From Flavobacteriales bacterium UBA6051 (GTDB taxonomy: Bacteria > Bacteroidota > Bacteroidia > Flavobacteriales_D > Crocinitomicaceae): a DNA stretch of 64,000 bases. The DNA lies in assembly GCA_002427735.1 (NCBI GenBank), contig DIYP01000006.1, forward strand, positions 62,001-126,000. Direction: 5' to 3'. The notes under the pieces are model-generated. The model ran no database searches, was not told the DNA's origin, and saw only the letters and a list, made by a program, of their open reading frames with translations. Both the position numbers and the translations under genes were made by a program. The stretch's first letter is position 1. Every line of letters starts with the position of its first letter. Shown here piece by piece: positions 36,701 to 44,421 of the stretch.

Positions 36701-38303
36701 ATGTACCAACTTCGATCAGGTGACGGTCACGGTGAATTCCTTACCTTCCATTACTGCTTCTGGCGGAACCGCAATCTGTCAGGGTGCGTCTACAACAGTT
36801 TCTGCTAGTGGAGGTTCAACGTACACTTGGGATAACGGAGCTGGAAATGGTTCTTCAGTCGTTGTTTCGCCTGCATCTACAATAACCTACACGGTAACCG
36901 GAACAGATGCTAATGGATGTACAAATATGGATCAAGTGACTGTGAGCGTGAATGCTAATCCAACAGTCTCAGCTTCTGGTTCAGTGACAATTTGTGAAGG
37001 AGCTACAACTCCCTTATTGGCGAGCGGTGCATCAACGTATGTATGGGACAATGGTGCCGGAAGCGGTTCTTCTGTGAATGTAAGTCCATCAACGACAACT
37101 ATTTATTCAGTGACGGGAACTGATGCAAATGGTTGTACGAGTACAGATCAGGTAACCGTAACGGTGAATCCTGCACCAACTGTGGTTGCTTCCGGAGTAA
37201 CATCCATATGTATCGGAAATTCTGCTGTGCTCAATGCATCTGGAGCGAGTACGTATACATGGGATAATGGAGCTGGAACAGGTAGTTCTGTAACCGTTGC
37301 ACCATCTTCAACTACTGCTTACACAGTTACAGGAACTGACGCCACGGGGTGTCAAGGAATGGACCAAATTACTGTAACGGTCAATGCTTTACCAAACGTA
37401 ACAGCTTCCGGAACAGCTACAATTTGTGAAGGAGAATCTGTGTTCCTCACAGGTGGAGGGGCAAATACGTATGATTGGGATAACGGAGCAGGAAGCGGAT
37501 CCATTATTTCTGTGTCTCCAGGCTCAACAACGATCTATACGGTGACAGGAACAGATGTAAACGGTTGTGAGAATACAGCTCAGGTAGCAGTGACGGTGAA
37601 TTCGTTGCCAGTAGTATCAAGTTCTGGTGATGTGACTATTTGTGAGGGAGAATCAACTGTTTTAATGGTGAGTGGGGCATCGACATATAATTGGGACAAC
37701 AGTGCCGGATCAGGTTCTTCAGTGTCCGTATCACCAACATTTACTACGGTTTATATTGTCACAGGTATTGATGCTAACGGTTGTGAAAACACGGATCAAC
37801 TCACTGTAACCGTGAACGATTTACCTGTGGTCGGTGTTACGCAGAATGATACTACGTTAACAGCAACAAATAGTTCAGGTGTTAGTTATCAATGGATTGA
37901 TTGTGATAATGGAAATAGCTGGCTTTCAGGAGAAACTTCGCAAAGCTACGAAGCAGATCAAAATGGTAACTACGCTGTAATTGTGACCGATTCTGGTACG
38001 GGCTGTAGTGATACTTCTTCTTGTTACCAGATTGAAGTGATTGGACTTGATTCATTCGATGCGTTATCGCAGGTATACTTACATCCCAACCCGGCACGAG
38101 ATTACTTTAACATCGTGTCAGATTATCCTTTGGAGCAGTCGAATATTGAATTGATTTCGGTAGATGGGAGAGTAATTGAAGCTCAACCGGTTACTTTGGA
38201 TAATGGTGTTCAAATCAATGTTTCTGAATTAACGAGTGGGACATACTTTGTTCGATTGCTCTTGAAGGGGCAGTCTCAAACACTGAAGTTTATCAAGGAG
38301 TAA
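33789..38303 (+). CDS. Modular surface protein with T9SS type A sorting domain (1504 aa)
   Basis: Signal peptide (to about IRAQ, residue 21), a right-handed beta-helix region (about 30-450, many Asn-rich turns such as NNGTL and DNTGNGIEVS), one DLGPDALVC module (about 470-540), a PKD-like segment, then ten tandem modules of about 72 residues (roughly 620-1345). Each module has one Cys pair (a Cys near position 12 and one near 58), the core YTWDNGAGSGSSV, VSP-TTTYTVTGTDANGC and TDQVTVTVN. The end is a type A sorting domain: VYLHPNPARDYF and GTYFVRLLLKGQSQTLKFIKE. It should be surface-exposed. High Ser/Thr content and repeats suggest adhesion. A small exported protein gene follows after a hairpin. 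Confidence 0.93.
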   Translation: MKKYLFLLIILAFWMTDIRAQLVISSNTTWSTNQILTQAVVINPGVTLTINEGVIVETVFVDANTNNIGDIDITVNGKLVTKGTQCNPVVFRPLGSPTNGSDHWNGIIVNSSTLNDSLDFFTIEYARGGLNLQSNSNVTGVDIQNCPTGVRNQSTSTSTISESFIHDNERSGIINYGGTLTVNNSHIHTNAKFGLVTNNGTLIAGFCDINENSWGGVFVGGSANIDIQNSEIYDNTGNGIEVSDWSFTDDFLSPASSTGNPTVVVTNNNIWNNAATTFNLTLAESAALTTVPNWGDCMNLISIVDQSPNFEIPIGYISSQTVTGTRFYFNDSYYNVIYRLRDAHSNSNISSFTHTTWTPSDCGFPSYYAARTFTFTGNTATDMYYWFAQSNNTYHAVYDASTTLRLGGFEVYCTVEDNAPMTFTGNYWGQIVGVDLLLRNVDSPNIDYAGYLTSAIPGIGTTIGSGLPVVDLGPDALVCDSVTTVLDAQNGGASFAWSTSENTQSIDVMDAPGTYWVDVTNACGTTRDSIVITNDPWPELPNAPTGQTVLCQNSINTNYTTTGATNATSYYWEISPASAGTISGTGSVGTVDWDANFSGVATIRVSGVNGCGTGNASSISVIINGLPTDPVVGDTDICFGESTTLTASGGNTYSWNTSESTASITVSPAVTTVYTVTVTDANTCQGSTDVTVTVDTPPTVVASGATSVCSGSSVSLSASGANTYTWDNGGGSGSTVSVSPLATTTYTVIGTSVGGCTGTDQITVAVNSNPSVTAAGTATVCSGASAGLSASGASTYSWDNGGGTGSSVTVSPTSTTTYTVIGTDANGCTNTDQVTVTVNALPTVSASGISAICTGSNANLSASGASTYTWNNGAGSGSSVTVSPTSTTTYTVTGTDGNGCVNTDQVTVTVNALPTVSASGTASICIGSSTVLSASGASTYAWDNGGGSGSSVSVSPSSTTTYTVTGTSASGCTNFDQVTVTVNSLPSITASGGTAICQGASTTVSASGGSTYTWDNGAGNGSSVVVSPASTITYTVTGTDANGCTNMDQVTVSVNANPTVSASGSVTICEGATTPLLASGASTYVWDNGAGSGSSVNVSPSTTTIYSVTGTDANGCTSTDQVTVTVNPAPTVVASGVTSICIGNSAVLNASGASTYTWDNGAGTGSSVTVAPSSTTAYTVTGTDATGCQGMDQITVTVNALPNVTASGTATICEGESVFLTGGGANTYDWDNGAGSGSIISVSPGSTTIYTVTGTDVNGCENTAQVAVTVNSLPVVSSSGDVTICEGESTVLMVSGASTYNWDNSAGSGSSVSVSPTFTTVYIVTGIDANGCENTDQLTVTVNDLPVVGVTQNDTTLTATNSSGVSYQWIDCDNGNSWLSGETSQSYEADQNGNYAVIVTDSGTGCSDTSSCYQIEVIGLDSFDALSQVYLHPNPARDYFNIVSDYPLEQSNIELISVDGRVIEAQPVTLDNGVQINVSELTSGTYFVRLLLKGQSQTLKFIKE
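35670..37830 (+). repeat. Ten tandem modules of about 216 bp within the surface protein gene
   Basis: The repeated unit is 216 bp (72 codons), for example from the TGG codon at 37260 to that at 37476. Ten copies are counted by the Y-x-W core; the first is most divergent and lacks the DNG turn. Copies 3-5 are the most alike in protein sequence. Codon choice varies between copies, so the array has diverged at DNA level and is not a recent perfect amplification. Confidence 0.85.
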
Positions 38304-38324
38304 TCTCAACCAATAATAAACTTG

Positions 38325-38349
38325 GGGGATTGAAAGACAATCCCCTTTT
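38325..38349 (+). terminator. Hairpin after the surface protein gene
   Basis: GGGGATTG (38325-38332) pairs with CAATCCCC (38338-38345) around AAAGA, followed by TTTT. It may end or attenuate the long transcript before the small exported gene at 38366. Confidence 0.65.
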
Positions 38350-38365
38350 AACTTAAACCAATTTT

Positions 38366-38668
38366 ATGAAAAGAATCTTATTTATTTGTTTTGCCTTTGC
38401 AGCATTTGGTCTGATGTCTGCTACCGAAGGAAAATCAGTTACCGGTTCTGTAGCGTCAAAGGCTGAATTTTCTCACATTAAGATCAGAATCAAAAACGAT
38501 TGTGGGCATGATGTGAAATACGAGTACAATGGTCTGCATGGATCATTATCAAAAAACTACTACCGTGAAATTACAATTCAACCCGGTCATACACTGATTA
38601 TTGACGGGAAGGATTTTGCTGAAATTACATCTAGCAGTGATGGTAAGACGTATGTAGTTTGTTCTTAA
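38366..38668 (+). CDS. Small exported protein (100 aa)
   Basis: A 100-residue protein with a signal peptide (MKRILFICFAFAAFGLMSA). I do not recognise the family. The mature part is a compact beta-rich domain: KIRIKNDCGHDVKYEYNG, then a basic turn YYREITIQPGHTLIIDGKDF, ending SDGKTYVVCS. Two Cys (in NDCGH and at the second-last residue) could form a disulfide. It lies 62 nt after the T9SS type A protein and is followed by its own terminator, so it may be co-expressed as a partner. Confidence 0.75.
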   Translation: MKRILFICFAFAAFGLMSATEGKSVTGSVASKAEFSHIKIRIKNDCGHDVKYEYNGLHGSLSKNYYREITIQPGHTLIIDGKDFAEITSSSDGKTYVVCS

Positions 38669-38689
38669 TTTTTAGTTTCGTATACGAAA

Positions 38690-38717
38690 GGCCTAGTACA
38701 TTTGTACTGGGCTTTTT
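38690..38717 (+). terminator. Terminator after the small exported protein
   Basis: Stem GCCTAGTACA / TGTACTGGGC (with one G-T pair) around a TT loop, then TTTTTT. Confidence 0.8.
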
Positions 38718-38775
38718 TGATGGCTAAGGTCTTAGAGAAAGAAGTGGGTTCGGAGTAAACAGAGCGAAATTCCAT

Positions 38776-38783
38776 TACTTTTG
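38776..38783 (+). promoter_or_regulatory. -7 promoter box TACTTTTG before ctaA
   Basis: Exact TAnnTTTG box only 4 nt before the ATG, in a CCATTACTTTTGT context identical to that before the TauE gene. Suggests a leaderless transcript. The -33 region is weak (GTTCG with 23-nt spacing). Confidence 0.5.
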
Positions 38784-38787
38784 TATC

Positions 38788-39795
38788 ATGACTTTTTCGC
38801 GATCATTTGTCCGCTTTAATTGGATCACACTTGTACTGATTTATCTGGTGGTTGTCGCTGGAAGTTTTGTCCGCATTACAGGAAGCGGTATGGGTTGCCC
38901 AGACTGGCCTAAATGTTTCGGTCAATGGGTCCCACCAACTTGCTCTTGTGAGCTGCCTGGGAATTATAAAGATGTTTATTCTGAGAAGCGAGCGAAGAAA
39001 ATTGAGAAGTTCGCCAACTTTCTTACATCTATAGGAATGGAAGAAACTGCGGAGAAATTACGGACCGATCCACAGTTAAGAATAGAGGAAGACTTTAATG
39101 CTCGAAAGACATGGACAGAGTATGTGAATCGCTTGTTTGGTTTTCTTGCGGGCAACGCTATGTTGTTGGCATTTATCTGGATGATTTGGAGGTATAGGAG
39201 GAGTAAGCTGGTCTTTATTGCCGCATTAAATCTTGTCTTAATGGCTATTCAAGCCTGGTTCGGATCCATTGTTGTGGCATCAAACTTAGTTCCCTGGACG
39301 ATTACAGTACATATGTTCTTGGCGCTCGTGATCATTGGAATCCAATTATACCTCATTCGGAGAATAAGTCCGTCTCAATCAAGTTTACTTAAACATCCGA
39401 AATGGATGTTATACCTGATATGGGCGTGTTTTTTAATTACTGTTTACCAAATGTTCCTTGGAACTCAAGTGAGAGAAGCTATTGATGAGCTCACAAAAAA
39501 TGGGTTCGGCCGTGATACATGGACAGATCAACTTGGGATGCCTTTTTATATTCATCGAAGCTTTTCATGGCTTGTACTTATTTTATTGGTGATTATTGCG
39601 TGGAAAAATGAGCAAATGAAGCGGTACAAAATGATTAGATACGTTTTTGTTTTTCTCATTATAGAACTCGTCTCAGGGGTGCTGCTGGCCTATGCAGATA
39701 TGCCGGGCCTCGTTCAAACAAGCCATCTAATTTTTGCTTCTATCATCTTTGGGATTCTCACAATGCTCATATTCCGAGGCAGAAGTGCAACGTAA
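38788..39795 (+). CDS. ctaA: Heme A synthase, COX15/CtaA family
   Basis: A 335-residue inner membrane enzyme that oxidises the C8 methyl of heme O to make heme A for cytochrome oxidase. The first helix is followed by the conserved SFVRITGSGMGCPDWPKCFGQWVPP, with further Cys in TCSCELP, then a charged stretch of about 60 residues before helix 2, and WTEYVNRLFGFLAG with the heme-ligand His region replaced by typical later ligands HMFLAL and HRSFSW. The second half repeats the four-helix layout and ends near TSHLIFASIIFG. No oxidase or ctaB genes are adjacent. It is followed 42 nt later by TauE, which has its own promoter box. Confidence 0.93.
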   Translation: MTFSRSFVRFNWITLVLIYLVVVAGSFVRITGSGMGCPDWPKCFGQWVPPTCSCELPGNYKDVYSEKRAKKIEKFANFLTSIGMEETAEKLRTDPQLRIEEDFNARKTWTEYVNRLFGFLAGNAMLLAFIWMIWRYRRSKLVFIAALNLVLMAIQAWFGSIVVASNLVPWTITVHMFLALVIIGIQLYLIRRISPSQSSLLKHPKWMLYLIWACFLITVYQMFLGTQVREAIDELTKNGFGRDTWTDQLGMPFYIHRSFSWLVLILLVIIAWKNEQMKRYKMIRYVFVFLIIELVSGVLLAYADMPGLVQTSHLIFASIIFGILTMLIFRGRSAT

Positions 39796-39822
39796 GTTGC
39801 GAAATAGAAACAATAAGTCCAT

Positions 39823-39830
39823 TACTTTTG
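39823..39830 (+). promoter_or_regulatory. -7 promoter box TACTTTTG before the TauE gene
   Basis: Exact TAnnTTTG box 7 nt before the ATG. The surrounding 13 bases CCATTACTTTTGT are the same as before ctaA. A TTG lies 23 nt upstream, longer than the usual spacing. Confidence 0.5.
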
Positions 39831-39837
39831 TGGTCGA

Positions 39838-40629
39838 ATGGTATACATTGGACTTTTCTTTTCACTGCTTATTGGAGTCGTACTAGGGCTTGTTGGTGGT
39901 GGTGGCTCCATATTGACCGTTCCTTTAGTGAATTATTTCTTTGGAGAAACAATGCTAATCGCAACCACGTATTCTCTTTTCGTTGTGACATTTGCTTCTG
40001 GTATTGGTGTTATCCAGCGACTGAATTCCAAAACAATTGATTTTAGAAAAGGGTTAATTTTTGCCTTACCAAGTATGCTCACGGCATTCTTTATCAGGGG
40101 TTACGTGATGCCGATGTTTCCTGTAAAATTTCCCATTAGTGGATTTATGTTATCCAGAGATATTGTGATACTTGTGCTGTTGATTATAGTAATGCTTTAT
40201 ACGGCCATCAGAACGCTGACTTCAAAGCGAAAACATGCAGAAGGTGGCGAGGTTGTTACACCAATATGGGTAATTCTATTCTTTGGTGTTTTGACAGGAA
40301 TTCTGAGTGGATTTATTGGTGCAGGAGGAGGTTTTATAATCGTTCCAATTCTCTTACGCATGGGATTGGATATGAAAAGAGCAGTTGGTACTTCGATGCT
40401 TATCATTTGTATTCAATCTGCCGTTGCACTTATGGGAGATTTATTCAATCAGGAAATTGTACAAGCAGATTTCAACTGGTTATTATTGGCATCCATTACT
40501 GTGATTACAGTTATGGGAGTTTTCATAGGAACATACGCACAGAAGTATCTATCAGGCAATGTTCTGCGAAAAGTATTCAGCTTTATACTCATCATTGTGG
40601 CGCTTGGAATGATCAGCAAATTCTGGTAA
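39838..40629 (+). CDS. Sulfite exporter TauE/SafE family permease
   Basis: A 263-residue integral membrane protein with about eight helices in two homologous halves. Each half begins with the family motif: GLVGGGGSILTVPL near residue 15 and GFIGAGGGFIIVPIL near residue 160, matching the TauE/SafE/DUF81 pattern. Members move sulfite, sulfoacetate or other organosulfur anions by proton gradient; the substrate here is not known. The gene ends 16 nt before the stop of the convergent T9SS protein. Confidence 0.94.
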   Translation: MVYIGLFFSLLIGVVLGLVGGGGSILTVPLVNYFFGETMLIATTYSLFVVTFASGIGVIQRLNSKTIDFRKGLIFALPSMLTAFFIRGYVMPMFPVKFPISGFMLSRDIVILVLLIIVMLYTAIRTLTSKRKHAEGGEVVTPIWVILFFGVLTGILSGFIGAGGGFIIVPILLRMGLDMKRAVGTSMLIICIQSAVALMGDLFNQEIVQADFNWLLLASITVITVMGVFIGTYAQKYLSGNVLRKVFSFILIIVALGMISKFW

Positions 40630-40645
40630 TTGATTAACTCTGAAG

Positions 40646-42940
40646 TCAGTGTAGTACATTTACATGACCTTCAAGTCGTTTCACGATGGAATAATCGTTT
40701 TCGTATTCGACGAGATATATGTAGGTGCCATTCTGAACAAGTTCACCATTATAAGTTCCATCCCAGATCGCATCCGGATCATTAGAGGTGAAAAGAAGCT
40801 GTCCCCAGCGATTGTAAATCCGCAGATTATAACTGTATAAATCACAAGTATAGTAAGCTCTAAACACTTGATTGAATTCATCACCGTCAGGTGTAAAGGT
40901 ATTAGGGAAATACATTTCACAAGAACACTGCATGTCACCAATGACAATGGTATCCAAAGAAGTGCCACAACTGTTCGTAACGGCAACCCAATATTCCCCG
41001 AAATCATCAACAAGTATGGCTGCCTCAGAACTTCCTGTACTCCAGTAGTGACTTCCTTCATTATCCTGCGTAGAAAGCACTAATTTGTCGTCTTCACAAA
41101 TAAGCCTGTCATTACCCAGATCAGGATTTGGTAATTCGTTTGTTTCAATAATAATAGTATCGCGTGCGGTACACGCACCAACGGTCACTGCAACGTGATA
41201 CGTTCCAGAGCTGTCTACGTTCATCGAATTTCCAGAAGATTGATTGCTCCACTCAATGATACTATTGGGCGCATTTACTGATAATTGAAGTTGCGCTCCA
41301 TCACACAATACAGTGTCATTTCCTAAATCAACATTAATCTCTGCGTCATACAAAATACTCACTGAATCCGTCGCTGAACCACAGGCATTGGAAACGGTAA
41401 CCCAATAAATTCCTGACTGAGTAGTTGTGTAGGTCGGACCAGTGCTATTGTCTTGCCATAGGTAAGAGACACCGCTTACCGACGGGCTCAATAAGTAGGG
41501 TGTATTGAAACAAAGAGAAGTATCATTTCCTAAGTCGACTGTAGGCGGTGATACATAGTTGACATTGATAGTGTCTGTAAATACACCACAATTACTCGTG
41601 ACATCTACGAAATACGTACCCGAGGTGGTCACGTTAAATGTAGCATTCGTTGACCCGTCCTGCCAGAGATAAGTTGTTCCATTATTGGTAACATCAAGTA
41701 TCAAGCTCTGACCATTGCAGAGCGAAGTATCGTTTCCAAGACTTACTACAGGAAGTGTATAACTGTTTATAGCAATCGTATCGGAACTTGTTCCACAGGC
41801 ATTTGTAACATCGACAAAATAAGTTCCTGCGGATGTAACATTGTATAAACCAGCGGTGGCGCCATCTTGCCAGAGGTAGGTAGCGAATGGGCTGGTTACA
41901 TCCAATTGAAGTGGTGTGTTTGGACAAATTGTTGTGTCATTCCCTAAGTTGACCGTAGGAGGAAAGCCATTAATGATGACTATCGTGTCTGTTGCCGTAC
42001 CGCAGTTATTCGTTACATCTACGTAATAAGTGTTCGCTGATGAGGCAGAAAAGGTGGCTGCTGTAGATCCATCTTGCCAAAGGTATGTTGCTCCTGGGTT
42101 TGAAGCATCAAGCAGTAAAGATGAACCTGCGCAAAGCAGTGTGTCATTTCCAAGATCTACTATTGGTAAAGGATCAACGGATACGACAATGGTATCGGAG
42201 GCTGTTCCACACGAATTTGTAACGTCCACGTAATAAGTACCGGATTGAGTGACATTAAATGTTGCATTCGTAGAACCATCTTGCCAGAGGTAGGTCGAGG
42301 AAGGGTTAGTTGCGTCTAGTAAAACATTATTGCCCGCACAAATCAGGGTATCAGCGCCAAGATCAACGTTCATTGCACAATCAAACTGAACATTATCAAT
42401 TTGTATCCAGGAAGAGGTGTTGGTTGGTCCTCCGCCAGATACCGTAATGTAGTTCGCGGCAAATGGAGCAACAAAGGTGAATGAGCGCTGATTCCAATTT
42501 CCGCTCTGTGGGATGGCCGGAGATGTGTACACGATTGTTCCCACGGTATTACTCGAATTTGAAACACCTATTTGAGAAGGAAACGTAGGGAAACTGCTAC
42601 ACCCACGGTCATAATATGAAATAGCATAGGTATTCCCTGCAACTAAGGGACTGGATAAGTCAAGCGAAATAGCATCTGTTCCACCTCCGGTAAATGCTAC
42701 GTGCCAATTCCCATTTTGTGGAAAGCCGCAATAAGTATTCGATGTAATAATATCCATATTGGGAGTCGACCCGAAGGCCTCAGCATTGCTCATTGTTGCT
42801 GTAAATGCAGCGTTCGTCATGTTGATTTGGTCGAATCCTGCAGTATTTATTTCAAAATCACCATTGATGATCGTTTGACTCATCACTAATGGGCTAACCA
42901 TGAGTAACAGTAATCCGGAAAATATGATTTTGTTGAGCAT
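40646..42940 (-). CDS. Modular surface protein with T9SS type B sorting domain (764 aa)
   Basis: Signal peptide (to about LVMSQ), an N-terminal lectin/CBM-like domain of about 170 residues (GDFEINTAGF, then a jelly-roll pattern ending SWIQIDNVQFDC), and seven modules of about 69 residues, each starting V-D/N-L-G-N-D and a Cys, with Y-L-W-Q-D-G-S-T and Y-x-V-D-V-T-N-x-C-G. The C-terminal type B sorting domain starts YFPNTFTPDGDEFNQ and ends IYNRWGQLLFTS and GTYIYLVEYEN. The same module type occurs once in the 1504-residue protein. Surface export by T9SS is expected; function of the modules is unknown. It has its own promoter. Confidence 0.93.
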   Translation of the reverse strand: MLNKIIFSGLLLLMVSPLVMSQTIINGDFEINTAGFDQINMTNAAFTATMSNAEAFGSTPNMDIITSNTYCGFPQNGNWHVAFTGGGTDAISLDLSSPLVAGNTYAISYYDRGCSSFPTFPSQIGVSNSSNTVGTIVYTSPAIPQSGNWNQRSFTFVAPFAANYITVSGGGPTNTSSWIQIDNVQFDCAMNVDLGADTLICAGNNVLLDATNPSSTYLWQDGSTNATFNVTQSGTYYVDVTNSCGTASDTIVVSVDPLPIVDLGNDTLLCAGSSLLLDASNPGATYLWQDGSTAATFSASSANTYYVDVTNNCGTATDTIVIINGFPPTVNLGNDTTICPNTPLQLDVTSPFATYLWQDGATAGLYNVTSAGTYFVDVTNACGTSSDTIAINSYTLPVVSLGNDTSLCNGQSLILDVTNNGTTYLWQDGSTNATFNVTTSGTYFVDVTSNCGVFTDTINVNYVSPPTVDLGNDTSLCFNTPYLLSPSVSGVSYLWQDNSTGPTYTTTQSGIYWVTVSNACGSATDSVSILYDAEINVDLGNDTVLCDGAQLQLSVNAPNSIIEWSNQSSGNSMNVDSSGTYHVAVTVGACTARDTIIIETNELPNPDLGNDRLICEDDKLVLSTQDNEGSHYWSTGSSEAAILVDDFGEYWVAVTNSCGTSLDTIVIGDMQCSCEMYFPNTFTPDGDEFNQVFRAYYTCDLYSYNLRIYNRWGQLLFTSNDPDAIWDGTYNGELVQNGTYIYLVEYENDYSIVKRLEGHVNVLH

Positions 42941-42957
42941 TGCAATGAAAAGACGTA

Positions 42958-42988
42958 CAAACCTAGCTTAGAGTTGTTACGTGGTCAA
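42958..42988 (-). promoter_or_regulatory. Promoter of the type B surface protein
   Basis: Minus strand TTG (42988-42986), 20 nt, TAGGTTTG (42965-42958), an exact -7 box, 17 nt before the ATG. Confidence 0.6.
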
Positions 42989-43025
42989 TAAATCCACTTT
43001 ATTCTTTTATGAACTGAAAAGCTTA

Positions 43026-43056
43026 TTTGAATTTTAAATGGTGAATGCTATATTTG
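43026..43056 (+). promoter_or_regulatory. Promoter of the tRNA gene
   Basis: TTTG (43026-43029), 19 nt, TATATTTG (43049-43056): a textbook Bacteroidota promoter, about 50 nt before the tRNA. Confidence 0.75.
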
Positions 43057-43105
43057 CACGCCTCTTGGCACAACCAGTATCTAAGAGGTGAATGCTTGTC
43101 ATTCC

Positions 43106-43179
43106 GCTCCTATAGCTCAGCTGGTTAGAGCACCTGACTCATAATCAGGGGGTCCATGGTTCGAGCCCATGTGGGAGCA
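43106..43179 (+). tRNA. tRNA with anticodon CAT, probably tRNA-Met
   Basis: A full 74-nt cloverleaf: acceptor GCTCCTA paired with TGGGAGC (one G-T), D arm GCTCAGCTGGTTAGAGC, anticodon stem CCTGA/TCAGG enclosing CTCATAA (anticodon CAT), T arm CATGG-TTCGAGC-CCATG, discriminator A. CCA is not encoded. The GGGTC variable loop resembles elongator Met, but a lysidine-modified tRNA-Ile(CAU) cannot be excluded by eye. An initiator tRNA is unlikely because the three G-C pairs in the anticodon stem are missing. It is alone, with promoter and terminator. Confidence 0.95.
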
Positions 43180-43181
43180 CA

Positions 43182-43212
43182 AAATCCTTTCCATTGGAAA
43201 GGATTTTTTTGT
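43182..43212 (+). terminator. Terminator after the tRNA
   Basis: Eleven-base perfect stem AAATCCTTTCC / GGAAAGGATTT around ATT, followed by TTTT(T)G. The rest of 42941-43256 has only the two promoters and the tRNA. Confidence 0.85.
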
Positions 43213-43256
43213 TTCCGCTAATAAGTGAAGTAGGACGCCTATTTTGTCAATAGATC

Positions 43257-44411
43257 TTAGTTTCCTTGGAGAATGGACCGCGCAGCGTCTCTGCCACTGA
43301 ATCCCGCTCCATGTACGGTTGAACTAGCACCATCTGTAAAGGCTTCACCAGCAAAATAGACCAGATTTTCAACCGGTGAAATTACCCCGCTTCCACTGTG
43401 GCTGTATGATCCTTGAATATATGGTTCAGTCGACCAATTTTGTATAATATGTGCAAGATAATGCTGTGTTGCTTTCCCTTCAAACATTGCATCCAGCTCA
43501 TTCATCACAGCGGTAAAAATTTCTGCATCAGTGAGATCGGTAAGTTCATTTGCCCCATTACCCACATAGAAAAGGGTCAAGAGATTATGATTTGTATCCT
43601 TTTTAAAGGCACCGTCAAAGTATATTTTTTCTCCAGGAACAATGGTGCCAATGCTGCAGATATCAGGATAGAATTGTTCAGAAAACTTGATGAATACCTT
43701 TATTCCCGGAGGAAAGTCTATTCCATTGATGGATTGCATTGTTGACGATGGAAGTGCGGGATTAAAATCGATGGATTGTTGCTGAAGAATAGAAGCGGGT
43801 ACGGCAACGACTACTTTATCTCCAGTAAAGGTAGTTCCATTCGAACTGGTTACGGTAACCTGCGCTCCTGAATAATCAATAGATGAAATGGGTTCATTTA
43901 GATACATCTTACTTGATATGCTGGGTACGATGAAGTCGTTAAAGAAATCATACCACGTGGTATTCTTGAACTTGTACTCACGATAGAACTGTGAACCTAC
44001 GTTCATTTGAGTTAGAGAACTACCATCCCAATGCATTATAGATTCTGGTTGATATGAAATCATTTCAACACTTCCTTGAGCATTTGGATCATTGACAAGA
44101 GTTCCAAGTGTTTCAGGATCATCGTGGAGCCATTCAGCGCCAAGATCTATAGGGAAGTTTGTTAGGTTAGTGGCTTTTTTAACTCTTCCACCGAAAGATC
44201 CGCCAGCCTCAATGAGGTCAAAATCAATTCCGTACTGATTTAAGGTATACGCCGCCATCATTCCGGCAGCTCCAGCTCCTATAATAATAACGCGCCCGCT
44301 GAAATTAACAACAAAATCATCTTCTTTTTTGCAAGCTTGAAGCAGACTTGGCATGAGGGCAAATCCCATTCCCGCAAGTGCAGAACGTTTTAAAAAATCT
44401 CTTCTCTCCAT
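43257..44411 (-). CDS. FAD-dependent amine oxidase, Tat-exported with lipobox
   Basis: A 384-residue flavoprotein. It opens MERRDFLKRSALAG, a twin-arginine signal, and the h-region ends SLLQAC, a lipobox with Cys27, so the mature enzyme may be a Tat-exported lipoprotein. FAD-binding motif IIIGAGAAGMMAAYTL (about 42-57) and the GG doublet GGSFGGRVKKA follow, as in the monoamine/polyamine oxidase family; the C-terminal FAD segment is YFAGEAFTDGASSTVHGAGFSGRDAA. The substrate is unknown. It lies 10 nt after the beta-barrel-like gene, probably one operon. Confidence 0.92.
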   Translation of the reverse strand: MERRDFLKRSALAGMGFALMPSLLQACKKEDDFVVNFSGRVIIIGAGAAGMMAAYTLNQYGIDFDLIEAGGSFGGRVKKATNLTNFPIDLGAEWLHDDPETLGTLVNDPNAQGSVEMISYQPESIMHWDGSSLTQMNVGSQFYREYKFKNTTWYDFFNDFIVPSISSKMYLNEPISSIDYSGAQVTVTSSNGTTFTGDKVVVAVPASILQQQSIDFNPALPSSTMQSINGIDFPPGIKVFIKFSEQFYPDICSIGTIVPGEKIYFDGAFKKDTNHNLLTLFYVGNGANELTDLTDAEIFTAVMNELDAMFEGKATQHYLAHIIQNWSTEPYIQGSYSHSGSGVISPVENLVYFAGEAFTDGASSTVHGAGFSGRDAARSILQGN

Positions 44412-44421
44412 TTTGACTTAA

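Noticed and set aside
35670..37830. Regular repeats that might be read as a CRISPR-like or satellite array
   Set aside because: The period is 216 bp, the frame is open throughout and the repeats encode protein modules; there are no short identical repeats with unique spacers.
39796..39822. A full -33/-7 promoter before the TauE gene
   Set aside because: The TTG is 23 nt from the -7 box, beyond the usual 19-21; only the -7 box was scored.
43106..43179. Reading the CAT tRNA as an initiator tRNA
   Set aside because: The anticodon stem lacks the three consecutive G-C pairs, and the acceptor has a normal first pair.
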